Positions 8,379-9,724 of a DNA stretch of 9,724 nt are shown one piece after another (position 1 is the stretch's first letter; each line of letters opens with the position of its first letter). The stretch is from assembly GCA_902488725.1 (NCBI GenBank), contig CABTXO010000036.1, positions 1 to 9,724 of the forward strand, in the 5' to 3' direction. The position numbers and the translations under genes were made by a program. The notes under the pieces are model-generated. The model worked only from the letters and a program-made list of their open reading frames with translations, was not told the origin of the DNA and did no database searches. The DNA is from an uncultured Bacteroidales bacterium. GTDB taxonomy: Bacteria; Bacteroidota; Bacteroidia; Bacteroidales; UBA932.

Positions 8379-8433
8379 CGGTTGTAAAGATTGTTTACAA
8401 CCGTCTGTCAAATTTGTTTACAGCCGCTTGTCC
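8379..8433. promoter_or_regulatory. Operator-like inverted repeat with a third half-site in the divergent promoter region
   Basis: CGGTTGTAAA (8379-8388) and TTTACAACCG (8394-8403) are perfect 10-bp inverted arms around the 5-nt spacer GATTG. A third half-site, TTTACAGCCG (8417-8426), repeats the right arm with one mismatch. The longer blocks 8392-8410 and 8415-8433 agree at 16 of 19 positions with a 23-bp period, roughly two helical turns. Such a layout between two divergent genes fits a binding site for a dimeric transcription factor that may control both the efflux operon and the peptidase. The factor is not encoded in the window. Confidence 0.6.
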
Positions 8434-8435
8434 GC

Positions 8436-8465
8436 TTGCCGGTCTCGTTTTGTTTTCCCCGGCAA
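8436..8465. repeat. Inverted repeat TTGCCGG / CCGGCAA overlapping the peptidase promoter
   Basis: TTGCCGG (8436-8442) and CCGGCAA (8459-8465) are perfect 7-bp inverted arms separated by 16 nt. The spacer contains the candidate -33 element of the peptidase promoter, so a protein binding here, or a hairpin, could control initiation. It may also be incidental. Confidence 0.4.
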
Positions 8466-8479
8466 AAACCGTATCTTAC
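8449..8479 (+). promoter_or_regulatory. Bacteroidota-type promoter candidate for the C1 peptidase
   Basis: TTTG at 8449-8452 (-33) and TATCTTAC at 8472-8479 (-7) are spaced by 19 nt. The known Bacteroidota sigma-ABfr consensus is TTTG, 19-21 nt, TAnnTTTG; the -7 box here matches TA and TT but ends in AC rather than TG. Transcription would start near 8486, giving a short leader of about 15 nt before the ATG at 8501, with no Shine-Dalgarno sequence. Confidence 0.5.
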
Positions 8480-8500
8480 AAGAATATTGACAACCACTGC

Positions 8501-9724
8501 ATGAATATGAAACTGACAAGCTCCATTCTCCTCGCCGGTGCGTGTGCACTGGCCTTTTCGCTGACCGCGACCGCCCAGAAATCGACCGTTGATCCTGCCG
8601 GGGGAATCTCGGAGAAGATGCTCACGGAGATCCGGAAAGGCTACGAAGGAACTCCTTCGGACAAGGCCATCAAGAATGCGCTGAACACCAATTCCATCGG
8701 CGTGCTGGCCGCCAACACGGAGAACCTCGCGATGATCGACACCCATTTCTCGAACGAGGTCAGGACCAAGGGGCGCACGAACCAGAAATCCTCCGGCCGC
8801 TGCTGGCTCTTCTCCGGACTGAACGTGCTGCGGGCGAAGATGATCGACACGCACAACCTCGGCAGTTTCACTTTCTCGCAGAACTATCTGTTCTTCTACG
8901 ATCAGCTGGAAAAGGCGAACCTCTTTCTTCAGGGCGTGATCGACACGAAGGACCTGCCTTTCTCCGACCGGAAGGTCGACTGGCTGTTCAGCAACCCGAT
9001 CGGCGACGGCGGGCAGTTCACCGGCGTGGCGAACCTGGTGATGAAATATGGCGTCGTCCCCTCCGACGTGATGCCCGAGACGTACACCGCGAACAGCACT
9101 TCCCAGATGCGCGCCCGGCTTGCCGAGAAACTGCGCGAGGACGGTCTGCAGCTGCGGAAGGCGGCGAAACAGGACTGCCCGGCTCTGAAGACCGGCATGC
9201 TCAAGGAAATCTACCGGATGCTGGTTCTCTGCCTCGGCGTGCCCCCGACCGAATTCGAATGGACCCGCTACGATGCAAAAGACCAGTTCGTCAGCCGCAA
9301 GACCTACACGCCGCAGTCCTTCTACCGGGAATTCATCGGTGCGGATCTGGACAACAACTATGTCATGGTGATGAACGATCCGCTCCGGGAATATGGAAAG
9401 GTCTATGAGATCGACTTCGACCGCCATGTCTACGACGGTCACAACTGGCTGTATGTCAACCTGCCCGTGGACCGCATCAAGGAGATGGCGATCGCGTCGA
9501 TCCGGGACAACACGGCGATGTACTTCTCCTGCGACGTCGCCAAATTCCTGGACCGGCAACGGGGCATCCTGGATCTGAAGAATTTCGACTACGACGCCTT
9601 GTTCGGGACGAAGTTCGGCATGAACAAGGAGGAGCGGGTGCTCACCCATGCCAGCGGCTCCTCCCACCCCAAGAACCTTCACCCCGTGGGCCTGGCGGGT
9701 GGGCAAGAGGAGAAACAGGCCGGG
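8501..9724 (+). CDS. Secreted C1 (bleomycin hydrolase/PepC-type) cysteine aminopeptidase, 3' end cut
   Basis: Papain-like peptidase of the C1B family, expected to trim N-terminal residues from peptides. 408 codons are visible and run off the window. A signal peptide ('MKLTSSILLAGACALAFSL', cleavage near 'TATA|QK') implies periplasmic or surface action, while classical PepC and bleomycin hydrolase are cytoplasmic. The active site motif 'QKSSGRCWLFSGLNVLRAK' carries oxyanion Q95 and nucleophile C101; family motifs 'NPIGDGGQF', 'NNYVMVMNDPLREYGKVYEID', 'YDGHNWLYVNLP' and 'MYFSCDVAKFLD' follow. The catalytic histidine H389 sits in 'HASGSSH', but the residues after it do not fit the family ('PKNLHPVGL' instead of an AMTL-like stretch). 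The catalytic asparagine would lie beyond the window. ATG 8501 and ATG 8507 are both usable; neither has a Shine-Dalgarno site. It diverges from the efflux operon across a 213-bp regulatory region. Confidence 0.93.
   Translation, partial: MNMKLTSSILLAGACALAFSLTATAQKSTVDPAGGISEKMLTEIRKGYEGTPSDKAIKNALNTNSIGVLAANTENLAMIDTHFSNEVRTKGRTNQKSSGRCWLFSGLNVLRAKMIDTHNLGSFTFSQNYLFFYDQLEKANLFLQGVIDTKDLPFSDRKVDWLFSNPIGDGGQFTGVANLVMKYGVVPSDVMPETYTANSTSQMRARLAEKLREDGLQLRKAAKQDCPALKTGMLKEIYRMLVLCLGVPPTEFEWTRYDAKDQFVSRKTYTPQSFYREFIGADLDNNYVMVMNDPLREYGKVYEIDFDRHVYDGHNWLYVNLPVDRIKEMAIASIRDNTAMYFSCDVAKFLDRQRGILDLKNFDYDALFGTKFGMNKEERVLTHASGSSHPKNLHPVGLAGGQEEKQAG

Noticed and set aside
8408..9706. A 432-codon minus-strand open frame
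   Set aside because: It is antisense to the C1 peptidase, whose motifs (QxxSGRCW, GDGGQF, YFSCDV) are unmistakable.

Overview
The window looks like a GC-rich member of the Bacteroidota, probably Bacteroidales. The evidence is the type of exporter proteins (stand-alone FtsX/MacB-like permeases, a TolC-family protein with the 'YNFGRAVDPQTNTY' signature, a one-TM HlyD-family adaptor), a secreted bleomycin-hydrolase-type C1 peptidase of a form common in gut Bacteroidales, weak use of Shine-Dalgarno sites, and a TTTG / TATCTTAC promoter pair resembling the Bacteroidota -33/-7 consensus. No rRNA or marker gene is present, so the genus cannot be fixed.

Layout. About 85% of the window is one minus-strand operon, read from right to left: TolC-like outer membrane protein (8287 to 6935), HlyD-type membrane fusion protein (6794 to 5544), FtsX/MacB-like permease 1 (5531 to 3171), MacB/LolD-like ATPase (3146 to 2466), and permease 2 (2343 to beyond base 1, about 781 residues visible and nearly complete). 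Together they make a full tripartite ABC efflux machine: an ATPase driving mechanotransmission permeases, a periplasmic adaptor and an outer membrane duct. The substrate cannot be read from the sequence.

On the plus strand, diverging from the TolC gene, is a secreted cysteine aminopeptidase (8501 to the window end). The 213 bp between the two start codons is dense with repeats: an operator-like 10-bp inverted repeat with a third half-site, AT-rich direct repeats, a GC-rich leader hairpin, and a promoter candidate for the peptidase.

Two gaps inside the operon also hold structure. A perfect 19-bp inverted repeat fills almost the whole tolC-hlyD gap, and a 29-bp hairpin lies between the ATPase gene and permease 2. 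No gene-free stretch exceeds 300 bases. I see no tRNA, rRNA, CRISPR array, transposase or phage gene.

The last ~57 bases depart sharply from the conserved peptidase sequence straight after the catalytic histidine. This most likely reflects a poor-quality contig end rather than biology. I do not see convincing evidence of a wholly new system; the strongest unexplained signals are the intergenic repeats.
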